From Lachnospiraceae bacterium A2 (lineage in GTDB: Bacteria > Bacillota > Clostridia > Lachnospirales > Lachnospiraceae), in assembly GCA_000403315.2 (NCBI GenBank), contig KE159638.1:511793-575792 (forward strand): a DNA stretch of 64,000 nucleotides, in the 5' to 3' direction. How positions within the stretch are numbered: the first letter of the stretch is position 1; the number at the start of each line of letters is the position of its first letter. Under the pieces are notes generated by a model, which saw only the letters and a list, made by a program, of their open reading frames with translations, was not told the origin of the DNA and made no database searches. Shown here in pieces: positions 62,154 through 64,000 of the stretch. Position numbers and translations under genes: made by a program.

Positions 62154-62672
62154 GTGGGGATGGAAGAAAAGAAGGTAGATGCACATCATGAAGCAAACTT
62201 TATAAAGAATAAGGTTTTAGTTATGGTATTAGTAATTGGAGTTATATTGGTTGCTATTTTTGTTTTATACCAGTATTTAAAATATTCTCAATATAACCAG
62301 TATCATATAGATGAAAGTAAGATTGCAGATAGTTCTCTGTTTATTTGGGGGATTGATGCTGTAGATTCTAAGTATGATGTGCTGAAGGTGAGTGGTTGGA
62401 TGGCGTATAGAGGCGAAAGCATTTCAACTTGGGATCTTTCAATGGTAATTCAAAATGATGATAATTGCTATGTTGTTCCAATGGCATTGCAAAATAGGAC
62501 AGATATAACTGAAACAATGAATGATGGCTTTAATTATGATAATTCGGGATTTGCGGTTACTATTAACAAAAGATATATCCAGTCTGGCTCAGTTCATTAT
62601 TATGTTCTGTATAAGAACAATGGAAAAGAAATGATAGTTGATATAGATGGAGCAATTGGAGGGGAAACATAA
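62154..62672 (+). CDS. Membrane-anchored extracellular protein of unknown function
   Basis: 172 residues. A charged start is followed by one membrane helix (about residues 22-43) and a 125-residue extracellular part with beta character (SLFIWGIDAVDSKYDVLKV). No family is recognised. The GTG at 62154 has GAGGGGG about nine bases upstream; an ATG at 62160 is an alternative. Its TAA overlaps the next start (TAATG), so it is coupled to the DUF6056-like gene, and small anchored proteins like this often accompany GT-C enzymes. It would be the first gene controlled by the nine-G promoter. Confidence 0.72.
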   Translation: MGMEEKKVDAHHEANFIKNKVLVMVLVIGVILVAIFVLYQYLKYSQYNQYHIDESKIADSSLFIWGIDAVDSKYDVLKVSGWMAYRGESISTWDLSMVIQNDDNCYVVPMALQNRTDITETMNDGFNYDNSGFAVTINKRYIQSGSVHYYVLYKNNGKEMIVDIDGAIGGET

Positions 62673-64000
62673 TGAAACCAAAAATTAGAGGCATATGGAT
62701 CTGGGGGATATTTTTCGGTATTTCGTTATTATTGATACATATGTCTATTCGCATATATTTTGGCGATGGGATTACTTATTATGCACATATGATGGACGGC
62801 AAAACTTTGTGGGAGTTTGCAAAAGGGCGTTATTATGCATGGTCATCCCGGATCATTATTGAAATGATATTGGTATACATGGCAAATCATTATCTTATAT
62901 GGAAGATATGAATGCATTGCTGTATGTGCTTTGGGTATATTCGCTGTATAAAATTACGAAGCATAATTCAGGGGTTCTCATGGGGCTGGCTATGTTATAT
63001 CCAATCATGGATATGGCATCGGCTGGGTGGATAGCGACTACTCTGAATTATTTTTGGCCATTAGTGTTAGGGACATACTCATTTGTTGCTATAGATAAAG
63101 TTATTGCCGGAAAACACGTAAAATTTTATGAAATAGTGTTGAGCATTGTTGCTGCGGTGATTGCTATTGATGTAGAGCAGTATGTCGTGCTCCATATAAT
63201 GTGTTTGGGAATGATTATGGCATATTTATTGATGAAAAAGGATTATGCAAAAAATAAATTTGCCATAGTTATAGTGCATTTTACCATTGCATGTGCAAAT
63301 TTTTTATTTATAATAACTTGCCCAGGTAATGAAGCAAGACGGTTGGTGGAAATGCATGATCACATGCAGGATTTTGATAAATTGTCGCTGTTTGATAAAT
63401 TAATATATGGGTATAATACAACAATCAGTGGCTTTTTAAGCCAGATGTGCCTACTTTTTCTAGTATTTTTATTTGTTATCTTCGCCTGCGTTGTAAAGAA
63501 GGCAGAGGATGGTACAAATAGGAATTGGATTATGCCTATATCAGCCTTTCCAATTGCATTAGCGGCAATTGTATCAGTAGGGAATATATTCCGGAATGGG
63601 TATTTTACAAAATTTTCGAATGCTTTAAGCCAAGGGGAAGTTATTAATTCAACTAATTGGAATAAGCCTATTAACTATATTATTTTTTCGCTGTATGCAT
63701 TTTTTACAATATCTATTGTTTTTTCGATTATTTATATTTTTGATGATATTTCTGTAGGCAGTGTGCACGGGATGTTGTTCCTTTGTTCTGTGTTAGTCCG
63801 TATGATAATTGGTTTTTCCCCAACACTGTATGCGTCAGAGCGAAGGACATTTTGCTTTAGTTATGGAATGGTTTTATATTTGTTAATTGTGTTATTAAAA
63901 GAAATGCGGTTATCTTTTAGTGATTATGAAAAGAAAAGGTCGGGGTACTTGTTGTTTGGGATAAGCTGCATTTTTGTTTTGGAAATGGTTACACGTATTT
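62672..64000 (+). pseudogene. DUF6056-like membrane protein split by a frameshift, 3' end outside window
   Basis: The first frame (62672-62911, 79 codons) has a membrane helix and YYAHMMDGKTLWEFAKGRYY followed by WSSRIIIEMI, the N-terminal pattern of DUF6056 GT-C-like proteins. It ends at TGA 62909-62911. From the ATG at 62908 another frame is open to the window edge (364 codons so far) and carries the rest of such a protein: many membrane helices, TCPGNEARRL, and SERRTFCFSYG near the end. Adding one base around 62907 would join them as LIWKIMNALLYVLW. Either this is a frameshift, or two polypeptides coupled by an ATGA overlap. The family is thought to glycosylate surface polymers. Confidence 0.65.

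Overview
The window looks like a chromosomal segment of a Gram-positive Clostridia, most likely Lachnospiraceae. The signs are a cdaA-cdaR-glmM operon, an HPr, AGGAGG-type ribosome sites, secreted proteins with VTPGDG, Listeria-Bacteroides (InlB-type) and Fn3-like repeats, and CDP-glycerol/teichoic-acid-type enzymes. No genus is claimed. Nearly all genes are on the plus strand and most of the window is cell-surface glycan biosynthesis. No tRNA, rRNA, CRISPR array or intact insertion sequence was seen.

Layout. (1) 0.2-5.8 kb: core operon of two membrane proteins, diadenylate cyclase CdaA, its regulator CdaR, phosphoglucosamine mutase GlmM, then HPr. (2) 5.8-32.8 kb: a rhamnose-polysaccharide locus. 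It has rmlD-rmlB near the start and rmlA-rmlC at the end, RgpB-like and other GT2 glycosyltransferases, a GtrB-like plus GT-C pair of the kind that adds side branches, a DUF4422 protein, a flippase, a Wzm/Wzt exporter whose ATPase has a C-terminal glycan-binding domain, and a methyltransferase/kinase-like protein resembling the chain terminator WbdD. Two secreted proteins (one a likely DUF5722 glycosidase) sit inside. (3) 32.9-36.9 kb: a secreted transglutaminase-like protein, a convergent small secreted protein, and a promoter-rich gap holding a 119-bp MITE-like palindrome; a half copy of it lies before rmlA. (4) 36.9-56.1 kb: a second, visibly more AT-rich locus for a phosphodiester-linked, teichoic-acid-like polymer. 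It has a polyprenyl-phosphate sugar-phosphate transferase, GT2 enzymes, two CDP-glycerol-type glycerophosphotransferases, a Stealth sugar-phosphate transferase, a TagGH-like exporter, a carrier protein-MBOAT-SGNH trio resembling DltC-DltB-DltD, a secreted beta-helix protein and two O-antigen ligase/polymerase-like membrane proteins. (5) 56.2-60.8 kb: a PglF/CapD-type dehydratase, then a tightly coupled trio of DltA-like adenylation enzyme, formyltransferase and a second carrier protein. (6) 60.8-64 kb: two tandem promoter-gene-terminator units for paralogous small proteins of unknown family, then a promoter with a nine-G tract in its spacer driving a membrane-anchored protein and a DUF6056-like membrane protein that is out of frame with itself and runs off the window.

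The strongest candidate for an undescribed system joins regions 4 and 5. Free-standing adenylation, formyltransferase and carrier proteins are the three parts of the initiation module of formylating peptide synthetases such as linear gramicidin LgrA. Here they accompany a duplicate carrier, an MBOAT and an SGNH protein that together look like the Dlt wall-polymer esterification machine. The inference is a Dlt-like pathway that places an N-formyl-aminoacyl group on a surface polymer. Formylation of an amino sugar is the main alternative.
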